In this document: positions 1 through 7,648 of the stretch, piece by piece
Numbering within the stretch: the first letter of the stretch is position 1
Layout of the letters: every line of letters begins with the position of its first letter
NCBI GenBank assembly: GCA_010092805.1
Contig: JAADYY010000157.1
Span: 1 to 13,827, forward strand
Source: Chloroflexota bacterium
GTDB lineage: Bacteria > Chloroflexota > Anaerolineae > Aggregatilineales > Phototrophicaceae
Length of the DNA: 13,827 bases
Direction of reading: 5' to 3'
Notes under the pieces: generated by a model
Databases searched by the model: none
What the model was told of the DNA's origin: nothing
What the model saw: only the letters and a program-made list of their open reading frames with translations
Position numbers and translations under genes: made by a program

Positions 1-122
1 CCCAATCCATCCCAATCCAGCCACCTTCCGGCGGCGATTCGGTCGCATGATGCTTGCCGAAGCGCCAGCACTGCGGCATGATCGTATGAGCATATAGTAC
101 CAGCGACCGCATGGAGCGCGTC

Positions 123-1205
123 ATGACGACCGTCACATTGGAACACATCACCAAACGTTACGAACAATACCAGGATGGCGAGCGGCAGGTCATCACCGCC
201 GCCGATGATCTGTCGCTCAAAGCGACTTCCGGCCAAATCATCACGATTTTGGGGCCGTCGGGCTGCGGCAAATCGACGGTGCTGCGCATCATCGCCGGGC
301 TGATTGCGCCAGACAGCGGGCGCGTGCTCTACGACAATGTGCCGCTCGCCGAGATCCCGGCGATGGAGCGCGGTGTGGGGATGGTGTTCCAAGAGGGCGC
401 GCTGATGCCGCATTGGGAAGCCGAGCGCACCATCGGGTTTTTTCTGCGGCTGCGCCAGCGCGAACACGAAGTTCCTGAGCGCATGGCCCGGATCGCGCAG
501 ATCACCGGGATCGGCTTGGAGCAATTGTTATCGCGTAAGCCGCGCCAGCTTTCCGGCGGCGAGCGGCAGCGGGTGGGCATCGCGCGGGCGTTGGCGCGTG
601 ACCCGCGTGTGTTCTTGTTCGACGAGCCATTCTCCAACATTGATGCCAAGCTGCGCGCCCAGGCCCGCGTCGAACTCAAGCGGCTGCTGCACGCTTTCCC
701 GGTGACATCGTTTTACGTCACGCATGATCAGGTGGAGGCGATTGCGCTCGCCGACCGTATCGTCGTGATGCGCGCCGGGCGCATCGAGCAGGTGGGGGCA
801 TACCGTGATCTGTACGACAACCCGATCAACCTGTTTGTGGCGACCTTCATCGGCACGCCGACGATCAACTGCTTCGCGGGGCGTGCGGTCGATGGGCAGT
901 GGCACGGGGAGAATTTTGGCGGCTTCCCGATTCGCGGCGATTTGCCGGACGGCACGCCGGTCACGGCTGGCATTCGCCCGGAATTCGTGCAGATGCACCG
1001 TGAGGGTATGCCCGCCGTCGTGGACACGGTGACACCCTATTACGCCGAGCGTTTCGTGCTGCTTGAGGTGCATGGCGGCGGCGAGCATTGGCAGATCAGC
1101 GCGCCGCCAGATTTTCAAGTCGAAGTGGGCGAGACGGTTTACTGCACGCTCGATCCCGACGGCCTGCTGTTTTTCGATACACAGACGGGCCAGCGCATCG
1201 GCTGA
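123..1205 (+). CDS. Sugar ABC transporter ATP-binding protein (MalK/UgpC-like)
   Basis: This is the nucleotide-binding subunit of an importer; it hydrolyses ATP on the inner face of the membrane to power uptake of a sugar, glycerol phosphate or similar solute. Seen in the 360-residue product: Walker A GPSGCGKST (about 44-52), Q-loop Gln about 90, signature LSGGERQ (143-149), Walker B VFLFDEP (163-169) and the switch histidine in VTHDQ (about 201). A C-terminal TOBE-like beta domain from about 240 onward marks the CUT1/MalK group. I prefer the ATG at 123 to the one at 111 because a GGAG sits 6 nt upstream of it and homologues begin near this point. A TATAGT at 93-98 could be a -10 box, but no good -35 is visible. 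No permease or binding protein gene is visible, so the partners lie upstream or elsewhere; a shared ATPase (MsmK-like) is possible. It converges on the epimerase gene with an 18-nt gap. Family is certain; substrate is not. Confidence 0.93.
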   Translation: MTTVTLEHITKRYEQYQDGERQVITAADDLSLKATSGQIITILGPSGCGKSTVLRIIAGLIAPDSGRVLYDNVPLAEIPAMERGVGMVFQEGALMPHWEAERTIGFFLRLRQREHEVPERMARIAQITGIGLEQLLSRKPRQLSGGERQRVGIARALARDPRVFLFDEPFSNIDAKLRAQARVELKRLLHAFPVTSFYVTHDQVEAIALADRIVVMRAGRIEQVGAYRDLYDNPINLFVATFIGTPTINCFAGRAVDGQWHGENFGGFPIRGDLPDGTPVTAGIRPEFVQMHREGMPAVVDTVTPYYAERFVLLEVHGGGEHWQISAPPDFQVEVGETVYCTLDPDGLLFFDTQTGQRIG

Positions 1206-1218
1206 CCCGCCGCCGATG
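1196..1218. terminator. Inverted repeat between convergent genes, possible bidirectional terminator
   Basis: CATCGGC (1196-1202) and GCCGATG (1212-1218) are perfect reverse complements separated by 9 nt. The left arm is the last codons of the ABC ATPase and the loop contains its TGA stop; the epimerase stop lies 6 nt beyond the right arm. The placement fits an element ending transcription from both sides. There is no T-run on either strand, so it is not a classical intrinsic terminator. Confidence 0.4.
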
Positions 1219-1223
1219 GTTGC

Positions 1224-2072
1224 CTAGTTCAGGCCGTGCGCGGCTGCACCCTCTTTGAGGAACTTCAAGCCCTCGCGCGAGAGCACTTCTGGCCCCTGAT
1301 TCGGCGGACGCCACAGCGCCGTTGCCGCTGCCAGATCTGGGTTGATGGCGGCGAAGGATTCCAGCACCAGCGCGCCGTCGAATTTTGCTGCGGCCAGCCC
1401 GCGCCACACTTCGTCCCACTTGACCGTACCAGTGCCCACCAACCCGCGATGACTCTCGCTCATGTGCATGTAGTCGAGGACATCGGCAGCATCGATCAGC
1501 GGCTGATAGAAGCCTTCTTCTTCGATGTTCATGTGATAAGTGTCGGCGTGCAGCGTGAGGTTGTCCGCGCCCGTCGCCAGGATCGTCTCACGGGCGTCGG
1601 CCAGCGAATTGTACATGTAGGTCTCGTAGCGGTTGCAGACTTCCAGCGACAGCGTGAAGCCGCGATCTTTGGCTTGCGGCGCAAACTGACGCAGCGTATC
1701 GATCACGACCTGCCGTTCCTGCGGGCGTGGTGGCGCGCCTGTCAGCGTGCCCAGCGCGTAAGCGATGCAGCCCGCCAGGTAATTGCTGCCGAGTTCCTCC
1801 ATTTTGTCGAGCGCCAGGTTCAGGAAATCGACGGCTTTCTGCGGCTCGTCGGGCATGTGGGCGTCTTTGGGCAGCGTCAGCGAGCAGGTGGCATAAATGC
1901 CGGCGTCGGCCAGCGCCTGCTTGTGGCTCGCTGCGTCGAACTCCGCCGGGCGCAGCAGCGGAATCTCGATGAAATCGAACCCGGCAGCCCCAGCCTGCTT
2001 GATCGCTTCGTTGCCCGCGTCGGTTGTCCAATCGCCGACCCAAACGAAAGCGTGTGCCCCAAACTTGACCAT
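1224..2072 (-). CDS. Sugar 3-epimerase / isomerase, TIM barrel (D-tagatose/psicose 3-epimerase-like)
   Basis: A 282-residue AP-endonuclease-2-type TIM-barrel enzyme, close to the usual length of ketose 3-epimerases. Visible metal ligands are Glu144 (SLEVCNR), Asp177 (HADTYHMN), His203 (YMHMSESH) and Glu238 (LVLESF). Their spacing of 33, 26 and 35 residues is exactly that known for D-tagatose 3-epimerase, so the active site is intact and likely binds Mn2+ or a similar ion. Such enzymes invert C3 of free ketoses such as tagatose/sorbose, psicose/fructose or ribulose/xylulose; hydroxypyruvate isomerase and inosose-type enzymes share the fold and cannot be excluded. The ATG at 2072 has a strong AAAGGAG Shine-Dalgarno 9 nt upstream (2082-2088). 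It is last in the lacI-xylulokinase-epimerase set and follows the kinase by 118 nt, with an apparent promoter of its own. The pairing suggests it makes or consumes the kinase substrate. Confidence 0.85.
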   Translation of the reverse strand: MVKFGAHAFVWVGDWTTDAGNEAIKQAGAAGFDFIEIPLLRPAEFDAASHKQALADAGIYATCSLTLPKDAHMPDEPQKAVDFLNLALDKMEELGSNYLAGCIAYALGTLTGAPPRPQERQVVIDTLRQFAPQAKDRGFTLSLEVCNRYETYMYNSLADARETILATGADNLTLHADTYHMNIEEEGFYQPLIDAADVLDYMHMSESHRGLVGTGTVKWDEVWRGLAAAKFDGALVLESFAAINPDLAAATALWRPPNQGPEVLSREGLKFLKEGAAAHGLN

Positions 2073-2152
2073 TATGTTGTGCTCCTTTAGTTGCGGCGGT
2101 CAGCGACCTGACCGCACAAGCGAATCAACATCAATTGAGGTAATTTTGGTTC

Positions 2153-2174
2153 AATCGTTCAAGAAAACGATTAC
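2153..2174. promoter_or_regulatory. Palindromic operator candidate upstream of the epimerase
   Basis: AATCGTT (2153-2159) and AACGATT (2166-2172) form a perfect 7-bp inverted repeat with a 6-nt spacer. Overlapping it, 2163-2174 reads GTAATCGTTTTC on the minus strand, an imperfect palindrome with a central CG step of the kind LacI-family repressors recognise. It lies just downstream of the predicted start of the minus-strand promoter at 2190-2219, a position where a bound repressor would block transcription. The likely binder is the LacI-family protein encoded two genes away; that link is inference. Confidence 0.45.
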
Positions 2175-2189
2175 ATTTTATGATTGCGA

Positions 2190-2219
2190 ATTATAGCGCA
2201 GAAAGCCGGTGAAAGTCAG
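2190..2219 (-). promoter_or_regulatory. Candidate sigma-70-type promoter for the epimerase inside the end of xylulokinase
   Basis: On the minus strand a perfect TATAAT (2195-2190) overlaps the TAA stop of the kinase gene. CTGACT (2219-2214), four of six matches to TTGACA, precedes it by 18 nt. Transcription would start near 2183, about 110 nt before the epimerase ATG and immediately before the operator candidate. The -35 is only moderate, so this rests mainly on the exact -10 and its placement. Confidence 0.45.
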
Positions 2220-3702
2220 TGCGCAGACGTGGATAAAGATCGGCATATTGCTGATAGAGCGCGTCATAGCGTGCGTGCCGGCTTGCATCCGGTTCGGTGA
2301 CCGGGCCGTAGCGCGTCACCTGAGCGACGGCATCGGCGAAATCGCGATACACCCCAACCCCAACGCCAGCGAGCACCGCCGCGCCCAGCCCCGACTGTTC
2401 GATCAACTGGTTGGTTTGCAGCGGCAGCCCAACCACATCGGCCATGATCTGCCGCCAGACCACGCTCTCCATCGCACCGCCCGCCGCAATCACGCGCTCG
2501 ACCTGCCCGCCCAAATCACGGCTGATCGTCAGCGCCTGCCGCATCGAGAACGCCACCCCTTCCATGACCGCGCGTGCCAGGTGCCCGCGCTCATGATGAT
2601 CGCTGAGGCCGATGAACGCCCCACGCGCCAACGGATCCATGTATGGGGTACGCTCGCCGGAGAGATACGGCAGGAAGATCAGCCCATCTGCGCCGGGCGC
2701 AAGGTCGGCGGCGGCATCGCTCAAGGCGGCGAAGCCTTCACCCCCGGTCAGCCCGGTGATCTGCCGCAGCCAGCGCAGCGACAGCCCCGCAGAGAGTGTC
2801 GCGCCGAGCACATACCACGTTTCCGGCACGGCATGGTTGAACACATGCAGGCGATCATCGGTGGCGAGTGCTTGACCGTCGGCGGGGCTTAGCGGCGTGA
2901 AGACCTGACCACCGCTGCCCACCGTGATCGAGGCGGCACCCGGCGCGATCAGGCCGTTGGCGATGGCCTGCGCAGGTTGATCAGCGCAGCCCGCGATCAC
3001 AGGGATGCCGGCTGGCAAGCCGAGCGCGCGCGCCGCATCATCGGTGACGGTTCCCGCCTGGGCCGACGACGCCAGCACCTCCGGGTAAATCGCTGCTGGC
3101 AGCCCAACACGGTCGATGATCGTTTGTGACCAGCCGCCCGCCGCCACATCGAACCACCCGGTCGCGGCGGCGTCACTGGCATCGGTTGCTGCTTGTCCGG
3201 TCAGGCGCAGGCGGACGTAATCTTTCGGCAGCATGACCGTCCGCACCCGCGCGAGCAGTGCGGGATCGTGGCGCTGCAACCAAAGCAGCGTCGGGGCCAT
3301 GAAGCCGGTGGCGGGCAGCGTCCCCGCGATGGCGGTGTAGCGGGCTGTGCCCAGCGCGTCCACCAGCGCGGCGCATTCGGCGGCGCTGCGCTGATCCGGC
3401 CAGATAATCGACGGGTGCAGCACGGCGTGATCGGCGCCGAGCAGGGTGACGCCGTGCATCTGCCCGCATAGGCTGATCGCCGCGATAGCGTGATGCGCCG
3501 GATCGGTCTGCGCCAAGACCTGCTGCACAGCGCGCACCGTTGCTGACCACCACGAATCCGGGTCTTGCTCGGCGCGGTCCGGGGCGGGCTTGTCGATGGG
3601 GTATTCCTGGCTGGCCGTGGCCAGCAGTGCCGCGCGCTCCGTGTCGAAGAGGACGGCTTTGGCACTCGATGTGCCGATGTCAATTCCAAGTAGTGTAGGC
3701 AT
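2191..3702 (-). CDS. xylB: Xylulokinase-like FGGY carbohydrate kinase
   Basis: A cytoplasmic FGGY sugar kinase of 503 residues, the normal length, expected to phosphorylate D-xylulose (or a related ketose) with ATP to give the 5-phosphate. Seen: N-terminal phosphate-binding GIDIGTSSAKAVLFD (about 6-20), the xylulokinase-typical GQMHG (80-84), LPKDYVRLRLTG (about 158-169), and the catalytic-base region GCADQPAQAIANG with Asp241. A glycine-rich TVGSGG follows, then the C-terminal actin-like lobe. I start at the ATG at 3702: an AGGA lies 6 nt upstream, and the TTG one codon earlier would be too close to it. It follows the LacI gene by 8 nt, so the two are surely co-transcribed. No xylose isomerase is visible in the window, so the kinase substrate may come from the adjacent epimerase. 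GQMHG favours xylulokinase over glycerol or ribulo-kinase, but ketose specificity is not proven. Confidence 0.88.
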   Translation of the reverse strand: MPTLLGIDIGTSSAKAVLFDTERAALLATASQEYPIDKPAPDRAEQDPDSWWSATVRAVQQVLAQTDPAHHAIAAISLCGQMHGVTLLGADHAVLHPSIIWPDQRSAAECAALVDALGTARYTAIAGTLPATGFMAPTLLWLQRHDPALLARVRTVMLPKDYVRLRLTGQAATDASDAAATGWFDVAAGGWSQTIIDRVGLPAAIYPEVLASSAQAGTVTDDAARALGLPAGIPVIAGCADQPAQAIANGLIAPGAASITVGSGGQVFTPLSPADGQALATDDRLHVFNHAVPETWYVLGATLSAGLSLRWLRQITGLTGGEGFAALSDAAADLAPGADGLIFLPYLSGERTPYMDPLARGAFIGLSDHHERGHLARAVMEGVAFSMRQALTISRDLGGQVERVIAAGGAMESVVWRQIMADVVGLPLQTNQLIEQSGLGAAVLAGVGVGVYRDFADAVAQVTRYGPVTEPDASRHARYDALYQQYADLYPRLRTDFHRLSAL

Positions 3703-3710
3703 CAATGATC

Positions 3711-4835
3711 CTAATCAACATTTTTATGTCTTGAATCGTCGGTTAAGGTGCGGCTTCGCGAACTGGTTTCATCGAACTCTCCTTCAAATGCGTTCCCGAT
3801 GGCGTTGTCCTCAAAGCGACGCTGATCGCAGCGTGGTGCCCCGGTCGAGGCACGCACCACCAGCTGAGTCGTGTGGACGATTTGCTCAAGCTGCGGATCG
3901 CTGCTGTGAATGTGGTTCAGCAGCACATGGGCGGCGCTTTCGCCCAAGGCTGCAACGGGTATTGCAACAGTCGTGAGCGCGGGGTGCATGTAAGCGGCCA
4001 TCGGCGCGTCGCCAAAGCCCATCACCGAAAGATCCTCCGGCACCCGCAGCTCAAGATCACGCGCGGCGCGCAGCACACTCACCGCGATCACATCGTCCAG
4101 CGCAAAGATCGCGGTCGGGCGCGCGGCTTGGGTCAGGATGCGGCGCGCGGTCGCATAGCAGTGATCGTAGTCGAGACGGCAGTTCACATAGGGCAAATTG
4201 AAGCCTGCTTCTGGCCCCAGTTCGTGGAACGCTGTCAGCACGCCTTCGACACGTTCGACAATCGCTTCGCTGTAATGATTCGGCCCAAGCATGGTGACGT
4301 GGCGGTGGCCGAGTTCAAACAAATGCTGCGCCCCGGCGTACGCGCCTTGCTGGTCGTCGCTGAGCACCCGGCTGACAAACGCGACCCCCGGCAGATCCTG
4401 CTCAAGCAGCACAACGGGCAGTCCATGCCGCATCAAGTGATGTGCGGCTTCGCGGCTTGCGCCGGGTACCATGATCGCGCCGTCGATGCCGTGTTCCAGC
4501 CAACCTTTCACGACTGCCTGTTCACGCACTTCGTCGTCATGCACGGTGACGGTCAGCATTTGGTAGCCGCGCGCTGTCAGCACGGATTCCAAGGCGCGCA
4601 GCAACAGCCCACACATCGGGTGATCATAGCAGGGGATCAGCACTCCCACGCGATGGGTCAGCTTGGGGCGGGGTTGGCTGTGCTGGTTGTTTGGGTGGTA
4701 GTTCAGCGCGTCGATGGCCGCCAGGACGCGCTTTTGCAGGTCTTGACTTACGTAGCCTTTGCGATTGACCACGCGCGACACCGTTGCGACCGAGACGCCC
4801 GCGTGTTCAGCGACTTCCTTGATGGTGACTGCCAT
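3711..4835 (-). CDS. LacI-family transcriptional regulator
   Basis: A 374-residue repressor-type regulator. Residues 3-24 (IKEVAEHAGVSVATVSRVVN) are the classical LacI helix-turn-helix, followed by the hinge helix (about 45-60) and a periplasmic-binding-protein-like effector domain (about 62-335, with VGVLIP, GIDGAIMVPG, RVEGVLTAFHE and AIFALDDVIAVSVLRA segments). Homologues begin MxxTIKEVA, which fixes the ATG at 4835; a GGGGAA lies upstream. The sequence usually ends near LVVRAS, but here a hydrophilic tail of about 40 residues (335-374) follows. It is first in the set with the kinase and epimerase, so it probably senses the sugar or its phosphate and controls these genes and perhaps the ABC transporter. 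A candidate operator lies before the epimerase. Effector unknown. Confidence 0.93.
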   Translation of the reverse strand: MAVTIKEVAEHAGVSVATVSRVVNRKGYVSQDLQKRVLAAIDALNYHPNNQHSQPRPKLTHRVGVLIPCYDHPMCGLLLRALESVLTARGYQMLTVTVHDDEVREQAVVKGWLEHGIDGAIMVPGASREAAHHLMRHGLPVVLLEQDLPGVAFVSRVLSDDQQGAYAGAQHLFELGHRHVTMLGPNHYSEAIVERVEGVLTAFHELGPEAGFNLPYVNCRLDYDHCYATARRILTQAARPTAIFALDDVIAVSVLRAARDLELRVPEDLSVMGFGDAPMAAYMHPALTTVAIPVAALGESAAHVLLNHIHSSDPQLEQIVHTTQLVVRASTGAPRCDQRRFEDNAIGNAFEGEFDETSSRSRTLTDDSRHKNVD

Positions 4836-5006
4836 TGTTTCTGTTTCCCCACGATGAGCGACGAACAATGCACGACGATGAGCAGCAGCGAGCGACAATG
4901 AAATGGCGTGAGGGAGCAATGCGAATCAATGATTATGCGACGGCAGATGCTGAATCAGCGCTGGGGCCGGGTGGTGCCCCACCCCAGCGACACAATCAAC
5001 GCGCGA
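4836..5006. other. Intergenic region with small palindromes and short repeats
   Basis: This 171-nt gap separates the peptidase stop from the LacI start and should hold the promoter of the sugar operon. It contains ACGATGAGC twice (4851-4859 and 4875-4883), GAGCGAC twice (4856-4862 and 4890-4896), the palindromes AATCAATGATT (4924-4934) and GCTGAATCAGC (4949-4959), and a GC-rich hairpin (4960-4988). I could not find a convincing -35/-10 pair. Confidence 0.4.
4960..4988 (-). terminator. GC-rich hairpin after the peptidase gene
   Basis: GCTGGGG (4960-4966) and CCCCAGC (4982-4988) form a perfect 7-bp stem with a 15-nt loop, 18 nt past the peptidase stop. No T-run follows on the minus strand, so it may be a weak or factor-assisted terminator. 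Confidence 0.3.
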
Positions 5007-6494
5007 TCAGAAGGTTTCCGGGCTGCCGACACCGACCAACCCCAGTTCAGGGATCGGTGGGATGGCCGGGTCGAACAGCCAGGCGTTGAAGAATGCGGCC
5101 AGCGCTTCCCCGCTGATCTCCTCGGCCACCGCGACGAAATCGGCGGTGGTGGCGTTGCCGTAGGCAAAGCGATCATGATAGGTGCGCAGAATCTCGAAGA
5201 AAGCGTCATCGCCCACGCGCTCACGCAGCGCATGGAGTGCCAGCCCACCGCGTTGATACACCGACACGCTGAACAACCGCTGCGGCGACGGATCGCCGGG
5301 GGGCGGGAAGCGGCGCTCGCTGCTCATGAATTCGTACGAATCGATCAACGCAGCCTCAAACACCGCGCGGCCTTCGGTGTGCTCCAGCCACAGCCACGCG
5401 CCGTAGGTGGCGAAGCCTTCGTTCAGCCAAATATCCTGCCAGCGTTCCGGCGTGACGCTGTTGCCGTACCATTGATGTACCAGTTCGTGCGCGATGATGT
5501 TTTCCGCGCCGCGCGTGAACCCGGCCATGTACGAATTGACGGTGTTGATGCCGAACAGCGACAACGTCTGGGTTTCCAGCGCGAACCCCAACGGCGCATC
5601 GGTGACGACCACGCCGTAGGCATCAAACGGATAGGCACCGAACAGATCGCTGAAGAACTCAACCATCTCGCCCTGCCGCCCAAACGTGGTCTGCGAGTCG
5701 GCTACCCGGTTGGATGGGAAGACGTTGCGGATCTCAATCTCGCCCGCTGGGGCTTCGGTCACGAGCTTGTAGTCGCCAATGTTGACCATGGACAGGTACG
5801 CCGCCATCAACTGCGGCATATCCCACACGTAGGTGGTCATGCCATCGGCGGTGATCACGTCGGTGAGGTTGCCCGTCGAGGCGGCGAAGAAGCCTTCTGG
5901 CACGGTGATACGCAGGTTGTAGGTTGCTTTGTCCGACGGGTGATCGTTGACGGGGTACCAGGTCGCCGAACCGGCGGGTTCGCTCGCCACCACCACCAGA
6001 TCGCCGCCATACTGCCACCCGGTGTTGAAGTTGACGCTGCCTTCGACACGTGCGCCGGGCTGACCGCTGTAGATGACCGTCGTCGTGAACTGTTCGCCAG
6101 CGAGCAGCGGCTCCTGCGGCGTGATGATCAATTCCAGGCGGCGACGTTCAAATGGCGCAGGCAAATCGTTGACGGTGACCGCCTCCACCTCCAGCCCCGC
6201 CAGATCCAGGTTGAACGTGCTCAGTGCCTGTGTCGCTTCGGCTTCGATCACAGTGGTGCCGTTGACAAAGTTGCGCGCCATATCGACGATCAAGTCGATG
6301 TCATAGTGCTGCACATCGTAGCCGCCGTTGCCGTAGGTGGGGTAGTACGGATCGCCGACGCCATCGGCACCCGGCGCGGGGACTTGAGCCTGTGCCCAGG
6401 CCAGCGTGAACAGGGCACCATTGAAGGCCACGATCACGGCCAACAGCACCAATGTAACAGCGGCGCGCGAGCGCAGGATCCGACGCAAAAACAT
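5007..6494 (-). CDS. Exported M1-family (gluzincin) metallopeptidase
   Basis: A zinc aminopeptidase-type enzyme of 495 residues. The N-terminus has a basic stretch (FLRRILRSR), then a hydrophobic core of about 20 residues ending in AWAQA, a likely signal peptide or N-terminal anchor, so it acts outside the membrane. Residues about 55-250 match the M1 beta domain. The catalytic domain has HELVH (336-340) with the third zinc ligand Glu359 in WLNEGFATY, the exact HExxH-X18-E pattern, and a catalytic tyrosine candidate at about 413 (VYQRGG). The exopeptidase GAMEN loop reads ALETQ here. It ends soon after the helical region, without the large C-terminal domains of PepN. I start at the ATG at 6494 because AAGGAA lies about 8 nt upstream; the ATG at 6515 has no such site. 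It follows the exchanger by 63 nt on the same strand and may be co-transcribed. Family is secure; peptide substrate unknown. Confidence 0.92.
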   Translation of the reverse strand: MFLRRILRSRAAVTLVLLAVIVAFNGALFTLAWAQAQVPAPGADGVGDPYYPTYGNGGYDVQHYDIDLIVDMARNFVNGTTVIEAEATQALSTFNLDLAGLEVEAVTVNDLPAPFERRRLELIITPQEPLLAGEQFTTTVIYSGQPGARVEGSVNFNTGWQYGGDLVVVASEPAGSATWYPVNDHPSDKATYNLRITVPEGFFAASTGNLTDVITADGMTTYVWDMPQLMAAYLSMVNIGDYKLVTEAPAGEIEIRNVFPSNRVADSQTTFGRQGEMVEFFSDLFGAYPFDAYGVVVTDAPLGFALETQTLSLFGINTVNSYMAGFTRGAENIIAHELVHQWYGNSVTPERWQDIWLNEGFATYGAWLWLEHTEGRAVFEAALIDSYEFMSSERRFPPPGDPSPQRLFSVSVYQRGGLALHALRERVGDDAFFEILRTYHDRFAYGNATTADFVAVAEEISGEALAAFFNAWLFDPAIPPIPELGLVGVGSPETF

Positions 6495-6557
6495 GGTTAT
6501 ATTCCTTGAAATCATCCAACAAGATGGTGATCAGCGGTGCTGTTGGTGACACAAACG

Positions 6558-7517
6558 TCAGCGCACAAATGTCAATGCGATGAAGACAACATAGGCACCT
6601 AACAGGATTATAGCAGGCCTGCGACCGAGTGTCTGCCGCAGGGCGATGGGTAACAGCACCAACGCAAACCCGATCATCCCTAGAAACTCAAATTGGAGCA
6701 AATCTGGGGTGACCGTGATCGGCAGCACAAGCGCCGTCAGGCCCAGAATAACCATCAAATTGGAGATATTTGAGCCAACGACGTTGCCCGTCACGATGTC
6801 GTTTTCGCGCCGCAGCGAGGCGATCACGCAGGTGGCGACCTCCGGCAGTGAGGTGCCGATAGCGACCAGCGAGATCCCGATGATCGCTTCGCTGACGTTC
6901 AACGCGCGGGCAATTGAGACCGCGCCTTCCACCATAAATTGCGCGCCAAAGATCAGCAGGGCTAACCCCGCCAGCAAGCGGACGACTTCCAGCCAGGGGG
7001 TGGTGGCTTCGACCAGCCCTTCCAACTCCTCAAACTCCTCGATTTCGGGTTCGATGTCGCTGCGCTCGCGCCGCGCTTCCCAGTAGACAAACCCGGTAAA
7101 GACGGCAAACCCCACCAGCAGCACCAGGCCGTCCATACGGCTGAGCGACCCATCCAGCGCCAACACCAACGCCAGCACTGAAAACCCGATCATGAAGAGG
7201 ATCTCTTCGCGCAGCAGCGTCCAGCGCACCGACACCGGGAAGATTAGCCCAGCGATGCCCAGTACCAACCCGATATTGGCGATGTTGGAGCCGAGGACGT
7301 TGCCCACAACCAAATCATTTGAGCCTTGCAGAGCGGCGCTCAGACTCACCAGCAGTTCGGGAGCGGAGGTCCCCAACGCCACGACTGTCAGCCCGACCAC
7401 CAACGGCGAGACCCCGATCAAGCTGGCGAGCCGCGCCGCCCCCTTGACGAGCCAATTCCCACCGATAAACAACCCTGCCAAGCCGATCAAGACGAAGAGA
7501 ATATCCTGTACAATCAC
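6558..7517 (-). CDS. CaCA-family Na+/Ca2+ (cation) exchanger, YrbG-like
   Basis: An integral membrane antiporter of 319 residues that would export Ca2+ (or another cation) in exchange for Na+ or H+. The product shows two homologous halves of about five membrane segments each. Each half has the alpha-repeat: GTSAPE (49-54) with GNVLGSN (72-78), and GTSLPE (221-226) with GNVVGSN (244-250). The glutamates of these GTSxPE motifs are the ion ligands in the family. The cytoplasmic linker (about 148-172) is strongly acidic, with at least eight Glu/Asp. The start is a GTG at 7517, supported by GGAG 6 nt upstream. A perfect TATAAT on the minus strand at 7654-7649 could serve it with a leader of about 125 nt. 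Ion specificity cannot be read from the sequence. Confidence 0.94.
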   Translation of the reverse strand: MIVQDILFVLIGLAGLFIGGNWLVKGAARLASLIGVSPLVVGLTVVALGTSAPELLVSLSAALQGSNDLVVGNVLGSNIANIGLVLGIAGLIFPVSVRWTLLREEILFMIGFSVLALVLALDGSLSRMDGLVLLVGFAVFTGFVYWEARRERSDIEPEIEEFEELEGLVEATTPWLEVVRLLAGLALLIFGAQFMVEGAVSIARALNVSEAIIGISLVAIGTSLPEVATCVIASLRRENDIVTGNVVGSNISNLMVILGLTALVLPITVTPDLLQFEFLGMIGFALVLLPIALRQTLGRRPAIILLGAYVVFIALTFVR

Positions 7518-7648
7518 CGTATGCTCCGTTTTCTGCTGGAATCATCCCGCACATCGATTGTAAATATGTTCGGCCCGCTGTTGGATTGACATCGGGAAAG
7601 CGGGGGCGTTGCGCCACCCCCCAATGATCGGCTCCCGCGTGCCCACCT

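Noticed and set aside
1..20. Direct repeat of CCCAATCCA at the left edge
   Set aside because: Only two 9-bp copies one base apart, cut by the window edge; too little to call an array or other element.
2..97. Possible C-terminal end of an upstream gene (open frame ending TAG at 95-97)
   Set aside because: Only about 31 codons are visible, another frame is also open through most of it, and the residues match no transporter tail I recognise. It may be real, but cannot be supported.
1236..2090. A + strand open frame of 284 codons opposite the epimerase
   Set aside because: The minus strand carries the complete metal-site series of a sugar epimerase and a strong ribosome site; the + frame has no recognisable motif.
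3873..4901. A + strand open frame of 342 codons opposite the LacI gene
   Set aside because: Low-complexity His/Gln/Arg-rich antisense translation; the opposite strand encodes an unmistakable LacI protein.
4908..6509. A + strand open frame of 533 codons opposite the M1 peptidase
   Set aside because: It is longer than the peptidase itself, but its translation is rich in Arg, His, Gln and Val without domain motifs, typical of the antisense of a GC-rich gene. The minus-strand frame has a signal peptide and a full HExxH-X18-E site.
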